From Strix aluco (lineage: Eukaryota; Chordata; Aves; Strigiformes; Strigidae): a stretch of 64,000 bases of DNA. The notes under the pieces are model-generated. The model saw nothing but the letters and a program-made list of their open reading frames with translations. It was not told the origin of the DNA and made no database searches. Below, piece by piece: positions 21,938 through 34,431 of the stretch. Each line of letters begins with the position of its first letter. Position 1 is the first letter of the stretch. A program made the translations under genes and the position numbers. The stretch spans positions 23,067,716 to 23,131,715 of the forward strand of contig NC_133934.1 of the NCBI RefSeq assembly GCF_031877795.1, in the 5' to 3' direction.

Positions 21938-22520
21938 TGTTGTGGTTTAACCCCAGCCAGCAACTAAGCACCATGCAGCCACTGTCTCACTCCTCCCTGC
22001 CCCACCACAGTGGGATCAGGAGGAGAATAGGAAAAAAAAGTAAAACTCATGGGTTGATATAAGAACAGTTTAATAATTGAAATAAAATATTATAAAAATA
22101 ATATTTGTAATGAAAAGGAGGATAACAAAAAGAGAAATAAAACCCAAGAAAAGACAAGTGATGCACAATGCAATTGCTCACCACTCACTGTCCAATGCCC
22201 AGCTAGTCCCTGAGCAGCAATTGCCCCCTCCTGGATGAGTCCCCCCACTTTATATACTGAGCATGACATCCTATGGTATGGAATATCCCTTTGGCTAGTT
22301 CAGGCCAGCTGTCCTGACCATGTTCCATCCCAGCTCCTTGTGCACCTCCTCTCTGGCAAAGCATGGGAAACTGAAAAATCCTTGATTTAGGATAAGCACT
22401 ACTTAGCAACAACTAAAACATCAGTGTGTTATCAACATTATTCTCATAATAAATCAAAAAGACAGCACTGTACTGGCCACTAGGAAGAAAATTAACTCTG
22501 TCCCAGCCAAAACCAGGACA
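21938..22520 (-). mobile_element. Solo LTR, 583 bases
   Basis: On the minus strand it starts TGTCCTGGTTTTGGCTGGG and ends GGTTAAACCACAACA. A perfect CCATG duplication lies at 21933-21937 and 22521-22525. Minus-strand promoter elements include GGGATATTCC, a degenerate CRE-like GATGTCA and TATATAAAG (22251-22290). Confidence 0.93.
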
Positions 22521-23301
22521 CCATGGTTCAAGACAATACGATTGCCACTCGGTCTCACCGTCATGGAGCATGCATTTCCCTTGTCTGTACCCACCCATCA
22601 TCATATTTTTTAACTATAGCAACCTTATTCAGAGAGTTTATATGGAAAACTTAAACCATAGGGTCTCCTGGGCTACTACTAAATCCAGTTCCATACTAAT
22701 TATACTATACTTACTGCTTTTTTAATTTTTTTTCCCGATTTGATCAAGATCTGTCTTAAAACTGATTTGCTTTTGGGCTTCTTTCCTTATATATATATCC
22801 TTATATAAGACTGATGAAAAGCTGGGAGATTTTATTTGCTTGGTTTTAGTTTCCAGCCTGTTATTTTTATTTCTAGAGATCATTTTCTTTACAGACCCTT
22901 GGGATTCTGTAGTTTACCTCTTATGAGCCCAGCTGCATTACACTCTGTGCTTCTGGTAAAGCTTCTTAAAAAGTTTTGGCAGCTTACAGATTGCTTCTAC
23001 CTTATGCTGTCCAGAGTAAGATCCATCAGAAAAAAAGTATATTACTACGACAATTATGGCTCCTTCATTACCTCTACTTTTACATCTACAGTGCTTTTCT
23101 CATCAAAGAAAACACAGAGCCAGAATCAATTTCTTCCCATTCACACCAGTCATGTTAAAATGTCTTATTCTGCAGAAATAATTAAAAATAGTTTGTGTTA
23201 GAGAAGGAACCAGTGGTCCAGCAGCAGGTGAAAATGAACAAATTCAATGTTTTGGTTTAATGTAAGAAGTACATAAATTCTATATTGGCCAAATAAGTAC
23301 A
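22521..23301. other. Unique AT-rich sequence
   Basis: An open frame at 22836-23201 (121 codons) has no recognisable content and is probably chance. A short AT dinucleotide run is near 22789. Confidence 0.5.
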
Positions 23302-23730
23302 TGTCCTGGTTTCAACCAGGATAGAGTTGACTTTCCTTGGGCTGAGAGGGAGCACAGCTAGAGGGCCGGGCCTGTATCAGTCATTGGAGTATTCCATATC
23401 ATCTGACGTCATGCTCAGTATATAAGGGGACAGTGCTCTCTCGTTTCCATTTCGGTTTCAGTTTCCTGGTCAGTCGGTGGCAGGATTTCTGCTGTGGTTG
23501 GGAACGCTGTTGGGGGTGGGCTGTGTACCAGTTGGTGAGCAACTACTGTATATTACCCATTTGGACTTACTATTGTTACTGTTGTTTTGTTACTATTATT
23601 AATTTTTTTTTTTATTCAACCTATGAATTTCTCTTTTTTTGTCCCTCCCCTATTTCATCAGTGAGGCGGCGGGGAATGTAAATGACTGGCCATGTGGTGA
23701 TTGGCTACCAACTCAGTTCAAACCGCGACA
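23302..23730 (+). mobile_element. Solo LTR, 429 bases
   Basis: It begins TGTCCTGGTTTCAACC and ends CAAACCGCGACA. GTACA precedes it and GAACA follows (four of five bases match). It has a perfect CRE palindrome TGACGTCA at 23404-23411, then TATATAA at 23419-23425. Same family as 13949-14385 and 36713-37147. Confidence 0.92.
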
Positions 23731-25564
23731 GAACATTATCTCCATTTACTAGGAAAGAACAAAACCACACCTAATTATGTAGCCTGATTCTGACTGTAGG
23801 CTGTAGTTTGCTAGTTGGTACCTAAGAAAGTGTATAAAAAAAAAAGGCAAGCTTATATGATGCCTCCTAGGCAGTCTCCTAACCTCTAAGAACTTGAAGT
23901 TCAGGGATTTCATAGTTCAGACAAAGACTTAATAAGTAGTTTATGTACAAGTACTCTCAGAATTCTGCTATAGTCACACTGAAAGAATAACATGTAACGT
24001 GATTCATTTTGAGAACAAACCAAAACTTCGTAAGACAAATTTACATGAAACATCCGTTACATAAAATATAGAACAGTTAATGGAACAGGGAGAAGAATGA
24101 AGATCTTTATTCTTCTTGATGAGTGTGCTAATAACAAGCAAAGGATTGTTTTCTCTACATTTCCCGCACAAATAAACTTAATTGGATCATGTTTCATAAT
24201 AGAATCCAGAAGTGACACAGCTTTAAGTGGAAGGTTGAAGAATGTTCCTCTAACCTCAGAGTACTCTGTAGCCAGGGGGCTAGAATATGGCCAGACTGAA
24301 ACTTCCATTCCTGGATGAGGGCTTCAGTCTTAAATACTTAAGTGATACACACGAAGTGATTTGTGAAAAGCATTGATCCTTTTCCTTTAAGAAAAAATTT
24401 AGGATTGTAGTTAAAGAGAAGGCTAAAGTGTACCCTCAAGTAAAATGTCTGTGTGGTAAGATTCAGAGCTTGTCTCTGTTGTTAGTTGTTTCATACCAGT
24501 TAGCTCTATGCCGCTATGCACTGAGATCTCCCAAATTCACCTCAGCCATCACTGAGAATTAGTGAAGAACAACTTCATTACAATCACTTCACCAGTCAGC
24601 AGAGAAAGAGCAGGACTTTCAGAACGTGGTTCACCTTATTCTAAGATAGATCTCCAAAACATGTGGGATTAAAACTTTTTTGGTGATGCTTATTTCTTTA
24701 CTATACCTCTTGTAAAAAAGCTTTGTGATGATATACCATCTAAAGTTAGATGGAATAAGTCTGCCTTGGGAGTGCAAGGTCTAAGTGTCTTCTTACTTAG
24801 TGAGATAATAATTTTTGATCCAGTTCTAAGGCTCTTAACAGTTTCCCTGAAATATTTAAACCTAAATATTAGTCACAGAGTATTGACTTCCATTCTGTGG
24901 AACAAACTCATAGAATTTAGGAGTTCACGTCCTAAATCCTTTATGATATTTGGTTTACCCTACAGTAAACTTGCCCAACTCAACGTTATCCTTGGCCACT
25001 GCCATTCTATTCACAATCAATATTAAACTCACCTTAATTCAAAAGGTATCCTTGTGCTTCTCTTCGTTCTCTTTCTCTTGTCTGAAGCCTTTCTTAGGGC
25101 AGTAACATTTTACTGTTTTGGGTTTGATTGGTTTTCTTTTTAGTAAATTTTTCTATTATTTCAATTCATTTTTAAGGCAATCATGGTCTGTTATCATATT
25201 TCACCTGACTTCCTGTATGACATGGGCAAAAGTAAACCTAATTGTTTATGGTTTTTACTCATCTTGTGGTTGAAGCAAAACCCACTTGCTTTTTTTTTTT
25301 TTTTCCCAAGAATTTGGTTAAAATTTCTCAGGTAATAGAAGCTGATGGCTTGGCATGAACATCAACTTCTGATTGTTGTCTTTCAGTTTTATTATAGAAA
25401 GTACTTTTGACTAAGGAGATATATCTGATATTTAAGAAAATTAAAAATTCAGGGTACATCCCATAATTGCAGTAGTTCTAATTTCAGAGAGTTAAAGTTT
25501 AAATAAAGATTATTCTTACTTGTACTCCCTGATCTATATTTGACCATTTTACAGGCTTCATTGT
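23731..25564. other. Unique AT-rich sequence
   Basis: A T-run of about 14 is near 25291. No gene or element recognised. Confidence 0.5.
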
Positions 25565-26390
25565 TGTTTTGCTGATTAAGGATACCAATTAAACTTGGAC
25601 ACCAGAGTGAAAAGAGTAGGCGTATTTTACTAGTGATAACCAAGTAATGTAACAGTGTAATACAGAACACATGCAGTAACAAAAGGCAGAATAGTGCACC
25701 TAAAGCAACAAACAGGAAAGTACAGGGTAATGCATCAAATAGTTACTACATGAGAGAGAGAATTGTGATTAAGAAAGATACATCACCACTTGCATATGTT
25801 ACCATCATCCAGATCTGCAGACGCTGGGGAGCCCCGGTTACAGCGAGGATTTGGAGAGCCTGTCCCGGCAAGTGGGAAATCCTGCACGTTGAGTCCACCC
25901 ATAGGTGAGGCATCCCAAGATGCTGTGAGTGGGTCCAGCCTTATATACTAGAGATCGACAAGCCAGAAAAACTGGCACCTTTGTTTTGAGCAGAAAATTT
26001 CTGGTTTCATTCTCCTGTTGGATTCCACCCAAAGCCTGGCCAGGGCTCGGGGGGGAGACCAAAGGGAGTTTCTAACAAGGCCAAATATGTGGGTTCTCAG
26101 CCTTGAATAAGGCTAAACAAGGGAGGTTGGATACATTCTCTCATCATTTCATCCTCACTGCTGATTATGTTCTGTCTAAGCTGCATCTTTCACTAGTGAG
26201 CTTACATACTTTGTTAATGATTACATACTAAGTTAGCAGCTTCGGCTTGGGGCCTGTTGTTCAGGCTTCAGTACTTCAACACTTTAGCACTTTTTACATC
26301 AGCATAAAATATACAGAATTCATCTATAGGTCAACTCTGGCTTGGGCCTGTTGTCCAAGCCTTAGCACTTCATTTGTATAATTTAAGATA
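25565..26390 (-). mobile_element. Probable LTR, boundaries approximate
   Basis: Read on the minus strand, a GTATATAAGG promoter-like box (about 25939-25950) precedes a GC-richer stretch and an AT-rich 3' half that ends near ATCAGCAAAACA at 25565. Upstream of the box are two imperfect direct repeats containing a GGCTTGG-GGCCTGTTGT core (about 26241-26262 and 26337-26360), as in LTR enhancers. I could not find a matching target duplication, so the limits and the identity are tentative. Confidence 0.5.
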
Positions 26391-26752
26391 GTACGTGGAT
26401 TAATTTTGGTGTATTCTTACACAGAAGTGAATAGGGGAGGTGGATTTTCTATTCCTTAGATAATCAGTGGAATATTTTCTTAATTTAGGATTAATTTAGG
26501 TATCCTTGCTTGCAAAGAAACACTAATTGTGCATATATCACTGCTGAATTAGTCCTCTGAAGTCAGGGATTAGTCGTTGGGCTATTCTGCATGCATAAAA
26601 ATATAAGAATTTGACATTATAACTGATGATATTAGATTATACTAGAGAAAGTTGCTTTCATTCAAACCAAGACTTTAAAATGTAAAAAGCAGCATTGGAC
26701 AGAACATGACTTTCTTAGCCTAGCTTGTCTTTTTCTAACCCAGCTGTGACAT
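26391..26752. other. Unique AT-rich sequence
   Basis: Nothing recognised; it may include the distal end of the preceding LTR. Confidence 0.45.
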
Positions 26753-27427
26753 TGTTACGGAGGCTTCCAAATGAGCAACCCACCACCAATTTTAAAAAAA
26801 TAAATAAATTTATTTTTTAATAAAACAACCAACCAGCTCTCCATAAGTTACAGATTCGGATGTCTGCAAAAGGAGAACAGAATAACTTTCTGGGGTTTAA
26901 CAACTACCCAAAACACTTTACAAAGTCCCACTCCCCAGGGGTTTAACGGCAACCCCGAACACAAACTTCACTTCCTGGGGTTTAATGGGAACCGAAAACG
27001 TAAAACAAAGCCTCACACCCCAGGGGTTTAACGACAATCCCAAACGTAAACAAAGCTTCACTCCCTAGGGTTTAACGACAACCCAAAACGCTCTATCACT
27101 CACCTGACAAGTGAGGGCTCTCAACCTTGAGGACCTGCTCAGGGCAGCGTCCCAACCCAAGGCACCTCGAGGAGTTTCCTCAGGCGGCGTCCCGAACCCA
27201 AGGGGAGAGTCCGCGACCGCAGCGTGCTGCTCCAGGGGACAAGCTCAAAATGGCTCCCCCAGGGGACTCCATTTATACCCAGGCCGAATCTGACCTGTAG
27301 TCAATAGCGGCTCCCATTGATCAAAGGTCTCAACTACCGCAAGACCTTGAAAACAAAGAGAGCCAGAAGCTGCCACGCTTCAGCAGCCAAGAAGCTCTGC
27401 TTTCACTGGGTGGATACACCTGCCACA
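26753..27427 (-). mobile_element. Solo LTR, 675 bases, with internal tandem repeats
   Basis: On the minus strand it starts TGTGGCAGG and ends CCTCCGTAACA. A perfect GACAT duplication lies at 26748-26752 and 27428-27432. A TATAAAT box is near 27270. Five short tandem units occupy 26889-27090, downstream of the TATA box and hence probably transcribed. AATAAA-type signals cluster near 26801-26825. Confidence 0.92.
26889..27090 (-). repeat. Five tandem units of 39-46 bases within the LTR
   Basis: On the plus strand each unit carries GGGGTTTAAC or a close variant, at 26892, 26938, 26977, 27023 and 27067, so spacings are 46, 39, 46 and 44. A-rich spacers with AAACG follow each core. Confidence 0.88.
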
Positions 27428-29527
27428 GACATAAGACATAAACTTCACTGAGTCCACATTATGTGCACAATTTTCTATCTGTTGTGAAAGTGGTAGCATT
27501 AAGGACACTATAACTCTCCAACCAGAATTATGAGTTAATAATCCTGTTTCAAATGTAATGAGCTAAAAGGACATTATGAATTCCTGAATTCATACTTGAT
27601 TTTTTTTTTTTTATGTTCATGACATTAGGAAATGAACAAAGTCTAGTAAAGTGGTAGACATGAGCAAAACAGCTTAAATTTTCTCTTCAGAGAAAGTCCT
27701 ATTTCTTCTATAGCTAGCAGGAAAAAAAACTAGCTGAGATCTGCTATGTAGCAGAGATGCTATGATCGCCACAAATCCTCAGACCACAACTATACTACAT
27801 TTCTCTATGAACCCTCATGTCAATAAGCTAAATTTTTCTCAGCTCTCAACTACCACAGCCCAAATAATTTCAAAGGAGGTTGTGTATGTGCCTTGTGTTT
27901 TAGAGCTTCAGCTGCCAAGGAGGCATTTTTATTTTATATTTTGTCAAGTGTACATTTATGAAGAAGGACAGAATCTCTTTGTGCATGCAAGACTTATATA
28001 TAGCTTTGTTCTTTCAGCTAGGCTGGTCAAAACTAGTCAGTGAACATTCAAAGGAAGACTTGTAATATATAAAATATCCCTAGAGGGAGGGAATAAATGC
28101 TGTTTAAGATACTGAATTATTGGAACAGAGCCAATAATGCAATTCTTTTTCAGTTGCATTTTCAGATGACTCATCAGATCTTCTGCTAATCTCTGCTTTG
28201 AGGCTCAGGGAGTATGATCTTTAAAATCTCCTGAACATAAGAAAATAAATAATTTTTAAAAACAGAAGAATCCTTTACACAACTTAATACTATGGAGACA
28301 TCCATCTGTTACCAAATGTGATGCAGTATCTTGTACCAGTTATAAATCTAGAAAGATGAATAAACATTGTAATCCTATTTCCTATTTTACCTTGAAAAAT
28401 GAAAAGGAAACACAAAAACTTGTGCTTAGCTGTAACACTGATAAAGAAACTTGCCCGTGGAACTAATTTAAAGCAATTATTTTGGGGAAAAGGAAGGTTA
28501 GATATAAAAATAATTTATTAAAAAAAAAAAAAGAAAAAGAAGGAACATATACCTTTATTTTTTGTAAAGCTTATGCTTTTGCTTGTGCCTTTTCTATTTC
28601 TTCCAACTGCTGTTCCATGGTAATTATTTCTCCTTTTTGGTGTGTTCATCCATTGTCTTTTAACTCAAAGCTGCAAATCAAATAGCATCTTCTCGTTGCT
28701 TGTCATTTAGCTTCTTAAACACTGAAGTAGAGAGATAAGGTTTTGTCAAAGTCATTGTCAGCAACACTGTCACTTCTGTGCTAATGAATTTACCCATTAA
28801 TAACTGATAAAATTGGTATTTTCTTATTCCTTTTTTCCTTCACTTTTTTATTTTTAAGGCAACCAACTGTATAAATAACCTATTACATAGTGTTAGACTT
28901 AACATGGGAAAAATCAGTCTAAGGCATTAGTGTTATACATTTTACAATGAAATGAAAAAAGAAGGAAATTGGCTTCATTAATATAAAAAAGAAAAAGAAA
29001 AAAAGATAATAGTGAAGAACACTAATGGCCTCCAAGGAAACACTGTGGATATTATTTTTTAAATTACTTATGTTTCCACCTTAACAACAGCAACCTACAA
29101 TGTGAAAAGTAATGTGAGCCTGAGAATGCATGATGGCAAAGGCCAGGATGGAAAATATCCCTAGGGAAGCTTTCCATTATTTTTGATATATTAAATGCTT
29201 TCTGCTTTTATTCATGAGTAGTACAGAAAAAGGAAAGATTTGTCTGCTGAATTTAACCACTGGTTCTCCTCTGTAAAATGAAATTTTTTAGTTCATTCTA
29301 TGTTAAGCTGCTGTGGGGTAGGTTGTGGAGGACACCCTGGTTCACAGGCAGAGACATTATAGCAAACTTCCTTCTAGTACTATGCAGATTCTTGTTGGTA
29401 AACTGAGCTTTAATTTACCTGTTCAGTTTGACGAGGAAGTGGTTAGGACACTGATTTTTCTGTTAACACATACCTCCACTGACTCCCACCATAAAGCTAG
29501 AATTTCAACCATAATACTGATGAACTC
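27428..29527. other. Unique AT-rich sequence
   Basis: T-run near 27601 and A-rich runs near 28518-28545 and 28985-29005. No gene recognised. Confidence 0.5.
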
Positions 29528-30960
29528 ATAAAATCATAGAATCATGGAATGATTTGGGTTGGAAGGGACCTTTAAAGATTATCTAGTTCCAACCCCTCTG
29601 TCATGGGCAGGCATATCTTCCACTAGATTAGGTTGCTCAAAGCCCTGTCCAACCTGACCTTGAGCATTTCTTGGGATGGGGCATCCACAACTTCTCTGGG
29701 CAACCTGTTTCAATGTCTCACCATGCTCATCATAAAAAATTTCTTCCTTATATCCAATTTAAATCTACCCTCTTTTAGATTAAAACCATTACCCCTTGTC
29801 CTGTCACCACAGGCCTTGGTAAAAAGTCTCTCCCCGTCTTTCTTATAAGCTCCCTTTATATATTGAAAGGTTGCTGTAAGGTCTCCCCAGAGCCTTCTCT
29901 TTTTTAGGCTGAACAACCCTGACTCTCTCAGCCTTCTTTCAAAGAAGAGGTGTTCCAAACCTCAGATCATCTTTGTGTCCCTCCTCTGGACCTGCTCTAA
30001 CAGGTCCCTGTCTTTTTTTTGTGTTGGGGTCCCAGAGCTGGATGTATTACTCTAGGTGGGGTATCACAAAAGTGGAGTAGAGGGGGAGAATCACCTCTCA
30101 CCACCTGCTGGCCACACTTCTTTTTATGCAGCCCAGGATATGACTGGCTTTATGGGCTGCAAGGGCACATTGCTGGCTCATGTCTGAGTTTTCATCTACC
30201 AGTATTCCCAAGTACTTCTCTGCAGGGCTGCTGTCAATCTAGTTATCTGCCAGTCTGTACTGATATTGGTGACTGCCCCAATCCAGGTTCAGAACCTTGC
30301 ACTTGGCTTTGTTGACCTTCACAAGATTCACATTGGCCCACTTCTCCAGCCTGTCAAGGTCTATCCAGATGACATTCCTTCCCTCTAGCATATCAACTGC
30401 ACTGCTTAGCTTGGTGTCACCCACAGACTTGTTGAGGGTGCACTCAATCTCACTATGTCATTAATAGAAATATTGATCAGCACCAGTCCCAGTACAGACC
30501 CCTGAGGGACATAATTTGTTACTGATCTCCATTTGGACATTGAGACATGGACTGCAACTCTTTGGATGTAACCATCCAGCCATTTCCTTATCCACTGAAA
30601 AGCGCATCCATCGAACCCACATTTCTCCAATGAGAGACAAGGTTGTTGGGTGGGACTATATCAAAATCACAGAATCACAGAATCATCTACGTTGGAAAAG
30701 ACCTTGAAGATCATCTAGTCCAACCATTAACCTAATATTGACAGTTCTCAACTACACCATATCCCTAAGAGCTATGTCAAATCCTTACAGAAGTCAAGTT
30801 AGATTATGTCAGCTGCTCTTCCCTTACCCACCAATGCAGTCACTCCATGGTAAAAGGCCACTAGATTAGCCATGCATGAGTTACCCTTTCTGAAGCCATG
30901 TTGGCTGTCTGTAATCACCTCCCTGTCATCCATATGTCTTGATGTAGCTTTCAGTGCTAA
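29528..30960 (-). mobile_element. CR1 LINE, 3' part, with a smaller CR1 inserted
   Basis: The plus strand starts AATCATAGAATCATGGAATG, the reversed tail, and continues through the full CR1 3' region to RT palm sequence near 30960. Minus-strand frames at 30406-30630, 30239-30424 and 29710-29958 carry pieces of the RT C-terminus; there is no continuous ORF. A 106-base CR1 3' fragment interrupts it at 30666-30771. Confidence 0.92.
30666..30771 (-). mobile_element. Short CR1 3' fragment nested in a CR1
   Basis: It begins (plus strand) ATCACAGAATCACAGAATC, continues GGAAAAGACCTTGAAGATC, and ends just before CTATGTCAAA. CTATATCAAA (30656-30665) and CTATGTCAAA (30772-30781) flank it, a ten-base duplication with one mismatch. 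Removing the insert restores the expected order of the host CR1. Confidence 0.85.
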
Positions 30961-33559
30961 TTCAGTACTAATTCAGACCAGTTGTCCTTTTTCTATTCTC
31001 TGTCACCATTCATAGCAGAAGTGTCATTGCAAAAAAATAAAAATGCTACATTGTCAATTAAAAATATATTTTTCTCAGAATCAAATCTTTACATTTGCAT
31101 TCTTCACCCATACTTGAAAATAGGTAGGGATCTGCTGTTACTCCAGTTTTTCAGCTGAGAAGTGAATAGCTGAATTACCTGCACTAAGCATGACAAAAAC
31201 AATGTCACGGAGCAGCACAAATGGGGATGTTTAAAGCAAGGACTGATAAGCCAGGAGCCAAGCGTGACCATAGTACCAGCAGTGCCCTCACAGACAGGAC
31301 ACAGTCCTAGAGGGTATGAACAGAGTGAACACAGTTGTAGGGCTGATAGTAGGGTCCATTAATTGACCCTGGCAAGGCAAGCAATGAAGCAGGCTCAGGG
31401 TCTGTCTACAGAGTCCATCCAAGACTGAAGACAAGGCTATAATGTAAGTCCAAAGTTTTTCCAGGAGACAAGGCTAGAGACAGGACTAAAACATAGAAAT
31501 GATATCCATCTGGGAGACAGTGCCAGAGAGAAAGGACTGGAGACAGGCACACTCATCGCATAGTTCAGACAAGGACTGGGTACCCAAGCCTGAAGGTAAA
31601 TGCAGCTACTGGGCAGCAGGTGTAGGTTAAGGCCCCAGGTGAGACTGGTCAGGAAAATTAAGGTGGTCTCAGGGCCCTGATACTGAATGCTGAGGTTGAT
31701 TTACTCAATTTTCTGATAGTTCTAAATAGTATTATAGTGCCTATACCTAGCAATGCTTTATTAGGCTTATTTGCAGGCAGACTTAATGGACATCTATTTG
31801 TGTCCTTCTGCCTTTTCTGAGCTAGCTCTTGGACTTAGGAATGTATATTATACATGTTTTTCTGCAGTGGGTATTAATTTTTTTTATTGAATATAACTGG
31901 TAAACTGATAAATCCCAAAGACCTTCTGATTTCATTAGAGGTGTATTCTCCAAGCTGTGAACATTCAGCCATGTTTATGACAGAAGCATCTGGTTCTAAG
32001 ACTTTTAAAATATGTGCAGAATCCCAACCAACTATCACAGTTGGCAGGCCTAGAACACAGGAAATGTTAAAAACCAAAGAGATAGACAGATTATTCTATA
32101 GCAAATTATCATCTATGTGTACCATCAGCACAAGCTGTAAAAAAAAGTGCCTAATCAAACAGGTTTCCAAGTGCACAGCCATAAACCAAACCAAACCAAA
32201 TCTCCAAAAGACCCCAAGCTAATGTAATAAATTAGGTAACAGGCTTAAGAGAGCAAACTGATAAAAAAATAAATCCATTGTTTATAGCCCAGATATACCT
32301 ATACTAACCCAGATACCTACCTTCTATTCTTAAGGTGGGAAAGAATGTGAAAATAGTATTTAAAACAGTAGTTAGAGAATAATCTAGTTAACAACATAAG
32401 TCTGAGACACTAATTTTGAAGGGAAATTAAGTTAGTCAAACCTCAGGAAGACCCTAGGCTGTTGCTTTGAAAGGATTATGTTAACCAAGCTGACTGGCAG
32501 ACATGGGTTCAGAAAATCCAATGCATATGAATTGATTTGAAATTGTGGGAACATATGTAGCAATAATTTCCTGGAATATAAATCATGGGGTTTTTTTGAT
32601 TTATGAAAGGTGTTTCTGAAATCCAAACACTTCCTGGAGCCAAAAGTATTAACTCAGAACTTTTGGAACATCCTCACCTCTTAATTAAGATGCACAGTCT
32701 GAAATCATTCCATAACACCCGTATTTGGGGAAAAAATTAAGCATAATCTATTGGTTGTTTTAATTGCACCCATAGGAAGAGATACAGTGTTCCCTATCAT
32801 TCTTTTTTACAATGACTAGTTGTTAGATCACTTGCCCAGGAAAAGGACATTTGGTTTCAGGGCCTGAAGGAGTTCAGTCCTTCATCTCCACAAAGTCAAA
32901 GAGCACTGTGAGTTAATCGCCTAGCCTGGGTGGAAAAAGGGCAGTCTCTTTATTAATTTTAAAGAAGTGCCAGTGTACAGGAGATAGGGCTTAATCAGGA
33001 AAAAGAAGAGTATAAACAGGAGTATGATTCTGTAACTTATTGGTTAGAACATTTATCGGGAATTGTTGCTTCGACTATCCTAGTCTTTGTATTTTATCCT
33101 TACAATGAAACACATGTTCAGTGATATCAATGCTCATGCCATCTACCAACTTTGAGTTACAACAAAATCTGATTTTTCAAGTAAATGAAATGAGAAAACA
33201 AACACACACACAAAGCTTTTCAAGTTATTTTACATTATTTTGAGTTTGATCTAGTTCAGTAAATTTGTTTTTCTGAGTTAATGGGATGGAATTCAGTTTG
33301 TTATATGACGGTCTGCATTTAAAAGGTTTTATAATACCCTTCAGTAAGAATGATTCTATATCTTTGCTTTTTTTTTTTTTTTTGAATCCTACTGGGAGGA
33401 TGAAGCTTTGTTTCCCTCTCTTTCCTGACAATTTTACTTTTTCCTCTGGTACATTTTCACTGAAGAGTTAGCCCTGGCACATAACATCAGTAACTTCTCT
33501 TTTCTTCACACACAGAGCTCTTAGATCTAACTTAAGTAATGGTTTGCTGCTTAGAAAGC
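30961..33559. other. Mostly unique; GC-richer block at about 31196-31690
   Basis: The block at 31196-31690 is rich in GAGACA/AAGGACT-type words and is clearly higher in GC than its flanks. It may be an old element but I cannot name it. A T-run of about 16 is near 33368. No gene recognised. Confidence 0.45.
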
Positions 33560-34431
33560 TTTGGTTGAGTTAAGTCTTGTCCAGCAGCCAGATGTCCACC
33601 CAGCAACACTCTCACTCACCCTCCTCATCAGAATGGGGGGAAAAGTAGGATGAGAAAGCTCATGGGTTGAGATAAAGAAAATGAGATCACTTAGCAGTTA
33701 CTGTCATGGGCAAAACAGACTTGATGAGGGAAAAAGTAATTGTATTTACTGCCAAAACAGATTCAGATGCTGAGAAACAAGGACAAAAAATTTAAAACAA
33801 AATTTTACCCTGCTCACATCCCCCTCTTCTTCCAGGCTCAGCTGGTTTCCTCCCGACTACTGTCCCTACCTTGAGTAGCACCAGGGGGTGAAGTATGGAA
33901 GGCTGTGGTCAGTAACAGTTCCTCTCTGCTGCTCCTTCCTCCTCACACTTTTCCTCTGCTCCAGCATGGCATCCCTCCCACAGGATACAATACTTCAGGA
34001 TAAGACTGCTTCTGTGTGGACTTTCCACAGACTGCAGATCCTCCAGGAAATGTTCACCTGCTCTGGCGTGAGGTGCTCCATGGCCTGCATCATGGCTATC
34101 TGCTTCACTCTGGTCCTCTTCATGGGCTGCAGGGCAGCACTTGCTCTGAAGCCTGCAACACCTCCTCCTCCTTGTCTGATCTTTGTGTTCACACTGCTGG
34201 TTCTCACTTTTTCCTCCTTCTCTGCCTGGGTGGTGGTTTTGCCCTTTCTTAAGTACATTCAGAGAGGCACCACCAGCTCGGCTGACAGGCTCAGCTGTGT
34301 GCTGTGGTGGGTCTGTTGCAGAATGGTCTGGAACCAGCTGTGTCTAGCACAGTGCAGCCCCTGGCCTCCTCTGTCAAAGGCCACCCCTGAAGCTCCCTGC
34401 TGCCATCACCTTGCTATGTACACCCAATACA
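33560..34431 (-). mobile_element. Solo LTR, about 872 bases
   Basis: On the minus strand it starts TGTATTGGGTGTACATAGC and follows the layout of the LTR at 51518-52630: an early AGCTTCAGGGGTGGCC, then GAGCACCTCACGCCAGAGCAGG, and CATGAGCTTTC near the 3' end. Flanks AAAGC (33555-33559) and AAAGT (34432-34436) match at four of five bases. A 202-codon open frame across it (33888-34496) is accidental. Confidence 0.78.

Noticed and set aside
26889..27090. CRISPR-like regularly spaced repeats
   Set aside because: The units vary, spacers are A-rich and similar to each other, there are no cas genes, and the array lies within an LTR with a clear target duplication.
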